From Acidobacteriota bacterium (lineage in GTDB: Bacteria; Acidobacteriota; Blastocatellia; Pyrinomonadales; Pyrinomonadaceae), in the NCBI GenBank assembly GCA_020201365.1, contig JAIVGV010000333.1:1-9112 (forward strand): DNA of 9,112 nucleotides, given 5' to 3'. The translations under genes were made by a program, and so were the position numbers. The notes under the pieces are model-generated. The model did not search any database and was not told the DNA's origin. It worked only from the letters and a program-made list of their open reading frames with translations. Positions 1 through 6,077 of the stretch are shown here, piece after piece. Each line of letters starts with the position of its first letter. Position 1 is the stretch's first letter.

Positions 1-255
1 CTCATCGGCGGCTCGGTCATCGTCGAGAGCGTGCTCGGCTGGCAGGGCTTGGGGCTGCTCGCCGTCGCCGCCGTCAAGGAGCGCGACGCGCCGCTCCTGA
101 TGGGCGTCGTCATGATCACCGCGACAGCCGTCCTCGTCGGGAACTTGCTGGCGGACGTCCTGCTCCGGCTCAACGACCCGCGCCTGCGCGAAGACGACCC
201 GGCGCGCGCGCGGCGTCGCCGCCGCGACTCGATCACAGCCGCGCCCGCCGCCTGA
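1..255 (+). CDS. Peptide-type ABC transporter permease, C-terminal end (DppB/OppB family), 5' truncated by window edge
   Basis: The frame is open from the first base and ends at TGA 253-255, giving 84 visible residues. The visible part opens with LIGGSVIVESVLGWQGLG, which matches the conserved C-terminal block of DppB/OppB permeases (family pattern: GGSVIVE, then W-x-G-LG). A hydrophobic segment around residues 36-60 (PLLMGVVMITATAVLVGNLL) is the last membrane helix. It is followed by the typical 'DVLLRLNDPRLR' exit motif and an arginine-rich cytoplasmic tail. The family forms one half of the membrane channel of a peptide or nickel importer, in the inner membrane. The second permease starts 5 bp downstream, so the two are almost certainly co-transcribed and translationally coupled. 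The ATP-binding and solute-binding subunits are not in the window. The substrate cannot be read from this fragment. Confidence 0.93.
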   Translation, partial: LIGGSVIVESVLGWQGLGLLAVAAVKERDAPLLMGVVMITATAVLVGNLLADVLLRLNDPRLREDDPARARRRRRDSITAAPAA

Positions 256-260
256 CCGAC

Positions 261-1502
261 GTGATGACGACGCCGCGCGCGAACGCAAACGACCGTAGAG
301 CGACCGTGCGCGGCGGGCGCGCGGCGGAAACTTCCGCGCCCCAAAATTCTGCGCCGCCGCGCGGCAACGAGGACTCGCCGCCCCGCCCGTCTTCGCCGCT
401 CGCCCGTCGCGCGCGCGGCTTCGTGCGCCGCCGCGGTCGCTTCGTCGCAGGAGTAGCCATCGTCGCCCTCTTCTACCTCGCCGCCGCGCTCGCGGACTTC
501 GTCGCGCCCTACGACTACCGCGCGCAGTCGCGCGACGAGACCGACGCGCCCGCGACTTCGATCCATCTCTTCGACGCCGAAGGGCGCTTCCACCCGCGCC
601 CCTTCGTCCACGCCAGCCGGCTCGCAGACCCGCTCGCGCGCGCCTACGCCGAAGACGCCTCGCGCCGCTTCCCCCTACGGCTCTTCGCGCGCGGCTACAC
701 TTACAAACTCCTCGGCGTCCTTACGACCGACCGGCACCTCTTCGGCGTCGCGCCCGAAGACGGAAATTTCGCTCAGCGAGACTCTCATCAAACGCCGACC
801 GCGCCGCTCGTCCACCTGCTCGGCGCGGACAAGCTGGGGCGCGACCGCTTCTCGCAACTCCTCGCGGCGTCGCGCTTCTCGCTCGCCGTCGCGCCGCTCG
901 GAACAATTCTCGCGGGCGCGCTCGGCGTCCTCGTCGGCTGCCTCGCGGGCTACGCGGGTCGCAAGGCGGACGCCGTGCTCATGCGCGCGGCGGACGCGAT
1001 GCTCGCCCTGCCCGCGCTCGTCCTCATCCTCGCCGCGCGCGCCGCGCTCCCGCTGAATTTGCCGACGACGCGCGCCGCAGCCTTCCTCGTCGCGGTCTTC
1101 CTCGCGGTCGGCTGGGCGGAGATGGCGCGGCTCGTGCGTGGGCTCGTACTTGAGTTGCGCTCGCGCGAGTTCGTCGTCGCCGCGCGCTCGCTCGGCATGA
1201 CCGAAGCGCGCGTGCTCGCGCGCCACATCCTGCCGAACGCCTCGCGCGCCGTCCTCGTCCAGCTCTCGCTGATGCTGCCCGCGTTCCTGCTCGCCGAGAC
1301 CGCGCTCTCTTTTCTCGGCGTCGGCGTGCAAGAGCCCGAGGTGAGCTGGGGCAAGATGCTCGCCGACGCGCAAGACCTCACGCGCCTCTCCGCGCAGCCG
1401 TTCCTCCTGCTCACGCCCGCCGTCGCCATCTTCCTCTTCGTCCTCGGCGTGCGCCTCGCGTCCGACGGTCTCAGGCGCGACGGCGAAGACGCGCGGGGCT
1501 GA
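261..1502 (+). CDS. Peptide-type ABC transporter permease (DppC/OppC/YejE-like)
   Basis: This is the second permease subunit of a peptide-type importer in the inner membrane. The start is GTG 261 or ATG 264, giving 413 or 412 residues; neither has a clear Shine-Dalgarno, consistent with coupling to the upstream gene. About 60 residues of Arg/Pro/Ser-rich, probably disordered cytoplasmic sequence come first, then a membrane helix at about 62-82. The OppC signature LLGADKLGRDRFSQLL lies at about 186-201, and further helices at about 207-229, 241-260, 272-291, 330-352 and 380-400. The EAA loop that docks the ATPase is visible as EFVVAARSLGMTEARVLARH, residues 303-322, followed by ILPN. Roughly 100 periplasmic residues (about 88-185) separate helix 1 from the OppC signature, longer than in classic DppC and resembling the YejE-type subgroup. 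The family call is firm; the substrate (peptide, nickel or other) is not determined. Confidence 0.93.
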   Translation: MMTTPRANANDRRATVRGGRAAETSAPQNSAPPRGNEDSPPRPSSPLARRARGFVRRRGRFVAGVAIVALFYLAAALADFVAPYDYRAQSRDETDAPATSIHLFDAEGRFHPRPFVHASRLADPLARAYAEDASRRFPLRLFARGYTYKLLGVLTTDRHLFGVAPEDGNFAQRDSHQTPTAPLVHLLGADKLGRDRFSQLLAASRFSLAVAPLGTILAGALGVLVGCLAGYAGRKADAVLMRAADAMLALPALVLILAARAALPLNLPTTRAAAFLVAVFLAVGWAEMARLVRGLVLELRSREFVVAARSLGMTEARVLARHILPNASRAVLVQLSLMLPAFLLAETALSFLGVGVQEPEVSWGKMLADAQDLTRLSAQPFLLLTPAVAIFLFVLGVRLASDGLRRDGEDARG

Positions 1503-1519
1503 ACGTGATTGACGACTTG

Positions 1520-1528
1520 TGCCATAAT
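1520..1528 (+). promoter_or_regulatory. Putative extended -10 promoter for the peptidyl-prolyl isomerase gene
   Basis: TG at 1520-1521, one base, then CATAAT at 1523-1528 matches an extended -10 element (TGnTATAAT) with one mismatch. It sits in a short AT-richer patch just after the permease stop codon. Transcription would begin near 1535, leaving a leader of about 40 nt before ATG 1574. No good -35 is present at the right distance, which is tolerated by extended -10 promoters. This is a pattern match only. Confidence 0.45.
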
Positions 1529-1573
1529 CGCGCGCGCGAATTTTCGATCCGTCAAACTTCGTCGGGCTCAAAG

Positions 1574-2692
1574 ATGAAACCGCGCACGACGCTCCGTCTG
1601 TCGCGCGCCGCGCTGCTCGTCGCGTGCGCCGTGCTGTCATCGTGCGCGAAGCAGTCGAACGTGAACTCGTCGAACGCGGCGCGGTCGAATCCGGCGAACG
1701 GCGTCGTCGCGGTCGTGGACGGTCGCGAGATTCCGGCGAAGCTCTACGAGATGTTCCTGCGCAACGGGCGCGAGGAACTGGGGATCGACGAGGCGACCGA
1801 GGACGGCAGGCGCGCGCTCGAACGCTTGCGCGAGGGGATCGTCGAGGACTTGATCGACCGCGCGCTCATCTCACAAGAATCGGGGCGGCGGGGCTTGCGC
1901 GTGACGCCGGAGATGATCGGCGAGCGCGAGCAGCGCGAGATCACGGGCATGGGCGGCGACGCGAAGTTTCAAGCGTTCCTCAAGGATCATAATCTCTCGC
2001 GCGACGAGTACCGCGCGATCCTGCGCGATCAGCTCTACGGCGAGTTGATGACCAAGGAGGCGGAGAAGACAGTTCAAGTCTCCGACGACGAGATCAAAAA
2101 ATATTACGACGAGCACAAGAACGATCCCGCGTCGCAGCAGCCCGAGCGGATCGCCGCCTCGCACATCCTCGTCGCCGCGCGCCCGACGCAGATCGCCGCG
2201 CAGTTGCGGGAGGAGCGAAATCTCGCGGGCGCGGCGCTCGACGCGGCGGTGCGCGAGGAGATCGCGCGGCGCAAACAGAAAGCTGAAGAGCTGCGCCACC
2301 GCGCCGCCGCGGGCGATGACTTTGCCCGTCTCGCGCGCGAGAATTCGGACGACGACGCGACGAAGGCGCGCGGCGGCGACCTCGGCGCCTTCGCGCGCGA
2401 CACGCACGCGCGCGCGTTCGACGAGGCGGCGTTCGCGCTCACGAAAGTCGGCGAGGTGAGCCCCGTCGTGCAGACCGACTACGGCTTCCACGTCATCAAG
2501 CTAACGAAGCGCGAGCCCGCGCGCGCCGTCACGCTCGACGAAGCCGCGCCCGACATACGCAAGCGCCTCACCGAAGAGAAACGCGCGCAGACACTTCGCC
2601 AGTGGCTCGACGAGGCGCGCAAGCGCTCGCAGGTGCGCGTCGCAGAAGCCTTCCGCTTCGGCGGGCTGAAGGACAAGTATCCGGCGATGTGA
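1574..2692 (+). CDS. Lipoprotein SurA/PrsA-like peptidyl-prolyl cis-trans isomerase (parvulin type)
   Basis: The 372-residue protein starts with a lipoprotein signal: basic MKPRTTLRLSR, a hydrophobic core, then lipobox LSSC with the modified cysteine at residue 24. An N-terminal SurA_N-like helical domain spans about 45-165 (VVAVVDGREIPAKLYEMFLR onwards). The parvulin PpiC domain spans about 192-312, with ASHILVA at its start, GDDFARLARENSDD at 247-260, GGDLGAF at 267-273 and YGFHVIKL at 303-310. It would isomerise prolyl bonds or chaperone exported proteins in the periplasm, anchored to a membrane. A charged stretch of about 30 residues (205-235) is inserted after HILVA. The frame also has a GTG at 1505, but ATG 1574 was chosen because the lipoprotein signal begins exactly there and a promoter-like element lies between the two. 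No strong Shine-Dalgarno precedes 1574. It may still be partly co-transcribed with the permeases. Confidence 0.92.
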   Translation: MKPRTTLRLSRAALLVACAVLSSCAKQSNVNSSNAARSNPANGVVAVVDGREIPAKLYEMFLRNGREELGIDEATEDGRRALERLREGIVEDLIDRALISQESGRRGLRVTPEMIGEREQREITGMGGDAKFQAFLKDHNLSRDEYRAILRDQLYGELMTKEAEKTVQVSDDEIKKYYDEHKNDPASQQPERIAASHILVAARPTQIAAQLREERNLAGAALDAAVREEIARRKQKAEELRHRAAAGDDFARLARENSDDDATKARGGDLGAFARDTHARAFDEAAFALTKVGEVSPVVQTDYGFHVIKLTKREPARAVTLDEAAPDIRKRLTEEKRAQTLRQWLDEARKRSQVRVAEAFRFGGLKDKYPAM

Positions 2693-2926
2693 GGGCGCGA
2701 TCCGCCCCCGTGCGTCCCGCCTTCCGCTCCCGCAACAAAATCGCAACCTTCTCAAGTCTGCCTCAAGTCCCCGCGAAGCCCTGAAAACGCCCGTTTTCCG
2801 GCGTAAATTCGCGCCTTCAACCCCGCCCGCGGGGCTCAAGTTTTTCTCAACGCTCCCGCCCTAATTTCTCTCCACGGTTAAGACGGGGGAAAGTCTTTCG
2901 GGCGAAGAATAGTTTGAGGGGGAGAG
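2693..2926 (+). promoter_or_regulatory. Intergenic control region upstream of the S8 protease
   Basis: This 234-bp gap is less GC-rich than its surroundings and holds several ordered motifs. CNCAA boxes lie at 2731 (CGCAAC), 2742 (CGCAAC), 2751 (CTCAAGTC), 2762 (CTCAAGTC), 2835 (CTCAAG) and 2846 (CTCAAC), each neighbouring pair spaced 11 bp. GAAAACG/CGTTTTC forms a 7-bp inverted repeat at 2783-2798. CCCCG/CGGGG forms another at 2821-2834, followed shortly by a T5 run at 2841-2845. AAGAC/GTCTT at 2880-2897 could make a leader hairpin. CTAATTT at 2861-2867 is a weak -10 candidate 10 bp below the last CTCAA box. No confident promoter can be assigned. Confidence 0.45.
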
Positions 2927-5488
2927 ATGAAAAAGTTTACGTTCGTCGCCGCGCTTCTGTTCTGCCTCGCCGCCGTGGCACCGGCGCGCGCCGCCCGGCT
3001 TAGCCCGACCTTGAGCGTCCGCCTCGGCGGGCTCGCCGACACGGCGAGCGTCGGCACGGTCATCGTCGCCTTCAAGACGACGAACGGCTTGCAGGACAGC
3101 CAGCTCGCCGTCCTTCAGGCGGTCGGCATCACGGGCGGCTACACACTGCCGCACCTCGGCATGGTCGCCGTCAACGCGACCGCCGGGCAGGTGCGCGCCC
3201 TCTCGACCGTCTCTTCGGTGCGCTCGATCTGGTCGAACGACAAGCTCGAATACTTCGACAACCAGTCGCGGATGCTCGCGGGCGTGGATCGCGTGCTCTC
3301 CGACGGGGCGTTCACGCGCCTGAACGGCGGCTTGCCCGTGTCGGGTAAGGGCGACTTCTCGGTCGTCGTCAACGACAGCGGCATTGACGCGACGCGCGAC
3401 GATCTGCCCTACGGCACGAAGGTCGTCCAGAACGTCCAGATCGTCACCGACACCGAGACCGGCAACGCCAACAGCCTCCAGCCCGACGCGACCAGGCACT
3501 TCACGCCGCTGCTCGCCGTCTCCGGCATCCCCGACACAGACCTCAACGTCGGGCACGGGACGCACTGCGCGGGGATCATCGGCGGCACGGGTCAGGACTC
3601 CGGCTCGCTCTACCGCGGCGTCGCGCCCGGCGTGAAGCTGATCGGCGCGGGCTCGGGCGCGGTGCTCTTCGTCCTGAACGCGCTCGGCGGCTTCGAGTGG
3701 TCGCTCGCCAACCAGTTCCTCTACAACGTCCGCGCCGTCTCGAACTCCTGGGGCAGCAGCGGCGCGTTCGACCCCGACAACCCCGTCAACCTCGCCACCA
3801 AGCAGGCGCACGACAGCGGCATCCTCGTCGTCTTCTCCGCGGGCAATTCGGGTCCCGGCAAAGACTCGCACAACCCCTACTCGAAAGCGCCGTGGGTCAT
3901 CTCCGTCGCCGCCGGAACGAAGGAAGGCTTGCTCGCGGACTTCTCCTCGCGCGGTCTGCCGCGTGACGAGCGCCTGAGCGACGACGATCCTTTGAACGAC
4001 TACGACGCGCCGACGATCACCGCGCCCGGCACGGGTCGCGCGCTCAACTCGAACACGGGGCGCTTCACGACCGACATCATCTCCGTGCGCGCCGCGACGA
4101 ACCTCGTCGCCAACGGCACGGCCGGCGCGCCGCCGCCCGACGCGGAGATTCCGCCGCAGTACCTTCCGTTCTACACGCAGATTTCCGGCACCTCGATGGC
4201 GTGCCCCTACGTCGTCGGCGTCGCGTCCCTGATGATGGACGCCGATCCGACGCTCTCGCCCGACGACATCAAGCAAATCCTGACCGACACCGCCACGCGG
4301 ATGCCCGGCTACGAGGACTACCAGGTCGGCGCGGGCTTCGTGAACGCCTACGCCGCCGTTGACAAGGTCTTCAACCGCGCGCGGTCTTACGGCGCGACGC
4401 TCAACCCTTCGTTCAACCAGCAGATCGACCGCGGCGCGATCTTCGACCGCTTCCAGATTGACTACAGCCCGACCGCGAACGGCAACGGCTCCACGAACTC
4501 GCACCCGTTCGACGTGCCCGCCGGAGTTGACGTGCTCGACGTGTTCGCCAAGTACGACAACATCCAGCAGGACGGCAACGGCAACATCCTGCTCCTCGCG
4601 CTCTACGCGCCCGACGGCACGGAGTACGACAGCAACTACTCGCTGCCCGTCCTCGACGCGGGCACGCGACAGGTGATCGTCAAGAACCCGGTGCCCGGCA
4701 CGTGGGCGATGGAGATGGTCGGCTACCCCGGCTTCGCCGGAACGACGCTCAGAAACGCCGCGCTGCCAACGCCCGTTGACGTGACCGTCAAGCGCGTCAC
4801 GCTCTCGCTCGCGCCCGTCGTGGACATCGCGGGCACGCCCGCCGAAGCCGACATCACCGATCTTCTGAAGTTCCGCCGCATCGACACCTTCGCCGACGGC
4901 ACGTTCCGCCCCGCGGACGCGGTGACGCGCGGCGACTTCGCGCGCACGCTCGCCGTCAACGCGCCGCTTCGCCAGTCGCTCGGCACGGCGCCGAAGTTCC
5001 CCGATCTCTCCGGCGATCTTTCGGCAATCGCCGACGCCGAGTCGGCGAACGGCTCGACGCTGCGCGACTGGGACTTCACGCCGGGCGGCGTGCTCGGCGG
5101 CTCCGGCTCGTCGTTCAACCCGTCGGCTGCGACGACGCGGCTCGACGCGGCGGTCGCCTTCGTCCGCGCGCTCGGTCTCGACCCGCAGGCGCGCCAGCTC
5201 GCGGGCTCGACCGTCACGTCCGGCGGGACGCCGCTCACCGACAACGCGCAGATTCCGACGGCGCTGCGCGGCTACGTGCAGATCGCGCTGGACAAGGGGC
5301 TCTTCGAGGCGTTCCCGGCTCAGGTCATACAGATCGCGCCGGGCGTCTTCCAGGCGGTTCCGGGTCCGCGCTTCGAACCCGCGACGGCGCTCACGCGCGG
5401 CGCGCTCGCCGCCAAGCTCGAGAAGTTCATCACGCTCTACACCGCGGCGGACGACCGCATCCTCGGCGAGGAGGCGACGCTGCAATAG
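2927..5488 (+). CDS. Secreted subtilisin-like (S8) serine protease with C-terminal S-layer-homology-like repeats
   Basis: An 853-residue exported endopeptidase. The purine-rich GAGGGGGAG precedes ATG 2927. A Sec signal peptide (MKKFTFVAALLFCLAAVAPA, then RA-AR) would be cut near residue 22. Residues about 42-110 look like an I9-type inhibitory propeptide. The catalytic triad is intact: Asp150 in VVVNDSGID, His210 in GHGTHCAG, and Ser423 in ISGTSMACP, with the oxyanion Asn307 in FSAGNSGPG. Residues about 520-630 form a beta-rich domain of the kind that follows S8 catalytic domains (KNPVPGTWAMEMVG). The C-terminal 200 residues carry three F-x-P-x4-T-R boxes with identical spacing, starting at Phe660, Phe730 and Phe816, as in S-layer homology (SLH) repeats. 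This predicts attachment to the cell surface after export. The natural substrate is unknown. It appears to be a single-gene unit, with a strong hairpin beginning 17 bp after the stop. Confidence 0.95.
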   Translation: MKKFTFVAALLFCLAAVAPARAARLSPTLSVRLGGLADTASVGTVIVAFKTTNGLQDSQLAVLQAVGITGGYTLPHLGMVAVNATAGQVRALSTVSSVRSIWSNDKLEYFDNQSRMLAGVDRVLSDGAFTRLNGGLPVSGKGDFSVVVNDSGIDATRDDLPYGTKVVQNVQIVTDTETGNANSLQPDATRHFTPLLAVSGIPDTDLNVGHGTHCAGIIGGTGQDSGSLYRGVAPGVKLIGAGSGAVLFVLNALGGFEWSLANQFLYNVRAVSNSWGSSGAFDPDNPVNLATKQAHDSGILVVFSAGNSGPGKDSHNPYSKAPWVISVAAGTKEGLLADFSSRGLPRDERLSDDDPLNDYDAPTITAPGTGRALNSNTGRFTTDIISVRAATNLVANGTAGAPPPDAEIPPQYLPFYTQISGTSMACPYVVGVASLMMDADPTLSPDDIKQILTDTATRMPGYEDYQVGAGFVNAYAAVDKVFNRARSYGATLNPSFNQQIDRGAIFDRFQIDYSPTANGNGSTNSHPFDVPAGVDVLDVFAKYDNIQQDGNGNILLLALYAPDGTEYDSNYSLPVLDAGTRQVIVKNPVPGTWAMEMVGYPGFAGTTLRNAALPTPVDVTVKRVTLSLAPVVDIAGTPAEADITDLLKFRRIDTFADGTFRPADAVTRGDFARTLAVNAPLRQSLGTAPKFPDLSGDLSAIADAESANGSTLRDWDFTPGGVLGGSGSSFNPSAATTRLDAAVAFVRALGLDPQARQLAGSTVTSGGTPLTDNAQIPTALRGYVQIALDKGLFEAFPAQVIQIAPGVFQAVPGPRFEPATALTRGALAAKLEKFITLYTAADDRILGEEATLQ

Positions 5489-5503
5489 GCGAAGACGACA
5501 CGA

Positions 5504-5551
5504 GTCGCGCGATTCGCGCCGCAGTCAGCGGAGCGACGCGAATCGCGCGGC
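5504..5551 (+). terminator. Strong inverted repeat after the protease stop; possible 3' end or RNA-stabilising hairpin
   Basis: CGCGCGATTCGCG (5506-5518) and CGCGAATCGCGCG (5537-5549) are perfect 13-bp reverse complements, extendable by one G-U and one G-C pair to 5504/5551. The 18-nt interior holds a second small stem (CCGC/GCGG, 5519-5531). No T-run follows, so this is not a classic intrinsic terminator. It could protect the protease mRNA 3' end, aid factor-dependent termination, or be a protein-binding or REP-like site. Its position 17 bp after the stop favours a 3'-end role. Confidence 0.5.
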
Positions 5552-5590
5552 GACGAGAACTTGCGACGAAGCATTACGGAGGACAAGACG

Positions 5591-5674
5591 ATGAATGCCA
5601 GCCTCGCACAGTGGACATTCATCCGCGCGCCGCGCGGCGTCCCACGCGACGGGGCGGTCGAGACGAGAGACTAG
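5591..5674 (+). CDS. Possible 27-codon small ORF / leader peptide with strong Shine-Dalgarno
   Basis: GGAGG at 5578-5582 lies 8 bp before ATG 5591, one of the best-placed ribosome binding sites in the window. The ORF runs 27 codons to TAG 5672-5674 and would encode MNASLAQWTFIRAPRGVPRD plus seven more residues. The start codon lies inside an 8-bp inverted repeat (GATGAATG 5590-5597, CATTCATC 5616-5623), so initiation could be gated by RNA folding. A second tight repeat, CCGCGCG-C-CGCGCGG, follows at 5623-5637. No family is recognised and the peptide has no membrane segment. It may be a translated leader, a real microprotein, or a remnant of a gene start that lost its body. Confidence 0.3.
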   Translation: MNASLAQWTFIRAPRGVPRDGAVETRD

Positions 5675-5861
5675 CGGCAACGGTCAAGGCGAGGTGAGGA
5701 TCAAGAGCAGGGCGAGGACGCAGAAGATGCGCGGGGCGCTCGCAAGCGCGCTTCGCGGTGTCAACCCGGCGGCGGGCGCGGTGAGCGCGCGCCCCGTCCG
5801 CTAACTCTCCCGCGGGGGGCGAGCCGCGCGGCTTGTCGGGGGCAGCGCGGTTCACAAAACT

Positions 5862-5907
5862 CCCCGCAACGGAGCGAAGCCCCGTCGTGCGGCAACGCGC
5901 GGCGGGG
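5862..5907 (+). ncRNA. Possible compact three-way-junction RNA element
   Basis: Three stems abut almost without linkers. P1 is CCCCGC 5862-5867 with GCGGGG 5902-5907. P2 is ACGG 5869-5872 with CCGT 5882-5885. P3 is CGTGCG 5886-5891 with CGCGCG 5896-5901, closed by a GCAA (GNRA) tetraloop, with one G-U pair. TTT follows P1 at 5908-5910. I match it to no known RNA class. Chance folding of GC-rich sequence is a serious alternative. Confidence 0.25.
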
Positions 5908-6027
5908 TTTCGTGCGTTCGTGCGACCGGAACTTTCGGGCGGAGAAATTTCGCGGCGATCTTTTTCGTCGCGCGCGCCCCGCCGTTTCGTGTATCCTACG
6001 CGCCGCCTGCGCCGACCCGCCCGCGCG

Positions 6028-6072
6028 TTGACCCCGCGCTCGTCGCTTAACAAATTAAGACACATTAAGGAG
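6028..6072 (+). promoter_or_regulatory. AT-rich promoter/operator-like block and ribosome binding site of the methyltransferase
   Basis: TTGACC at 6028-6033 resembles a -35 box (5 of 6), but the sequence 17 bp downstream (CAAATT, 6051-6056) is only a weak -10. CTTAA-CAAA-TTAAG (6046-6059) is a perfect 5-bp inverted repeat. ATTAAG recurs at 6054-6059 and 6064-6069, 10 bp apart. AAGGAG (6067-6072) is the Shine-Dalgarno, 5 bp before ATG 6078, so the second repeat copy overlaps it. A repressor bound here could block both transcription and ribosome access. An upstream alternative -10 is TATCCT at 5992-5997. Confidence 0.4.
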
Positions 6073-6077
6073 ACGAG

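Larger units (their letters stand above)
5489..6077. other. Long intergenic region with several structured elements
   Basis: These 589 bp lie between the protease and the methyltransferase and contain no convincing full-length gene on either strand. From left to right I see: a strong hairpin (5504-5551); a 27-codon ORF with a good ribosome binding site (5591-5674) overlapped by inverted repeats; a weak GCGCT/AGCGC hairpin (5736-5749); a 12-bp perfect palindrome, AGCCGCGCGGCT (5822-5833); a compact potential three-way-junction RNA (5862-5907) followed by TTT; a CGTGCG direct repeat (5911-5916 and 5919-5924); and an AT-rich block before the methyltransferase start. GC-rich sequence forms stems readily, so only the strongest are listed separately. 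No known riboswitch consensus was recognised. Confidence 0.5.

Noticed and set aside
1509..1528. TTGACG and CATAAT as a standard -35/-10 pair
   Set aside because: Only 8 bp separate them, far from the usual 16-18; the extended -10 reading is used instead.
675..1640. A 321-codon minus-strand frame opposite the second permease
   Set aside because: Composition is extreme (Arg/Glu/Ala), and the plus strand carries the conserved EAA loop and OppC signature.
2693..2707. GGGCG/CGCCC hairpin after the isomerase stop as an intrinsic terminator
   Set aside because: The stem is only 5 bp and no T-run follows.
2861..5485. An 874-codon open frame antisense to the protease
   Set aside because: The opposite strand encodes an intact S8 protease with signal peptide, full catalytic triad and SLH repeats. 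The antisense product is a monotonous Arg/Val/Glu/Ala/Asp mix with no recognisable domain. GC-ending sense codons rarely create antisense stops, so long shadows are expected.
5595..5804. A 69-codon plus-strand frame in the intergenic region
   Set aside because: Its start is 4 bp after the better-placed ATG 5591, and the product is Arg/Ser/Ala-rich with no domain. The ribosome site favours the overlapping 27-codon ORF.
5489..6077. A SAM or SAH riboswitch upstream of the methyltransferase
   Set aside because: I looked for the conserved core sequences of known SAM/SAH riboswitches and saw none. A covariance-model scan would be the decisive test.
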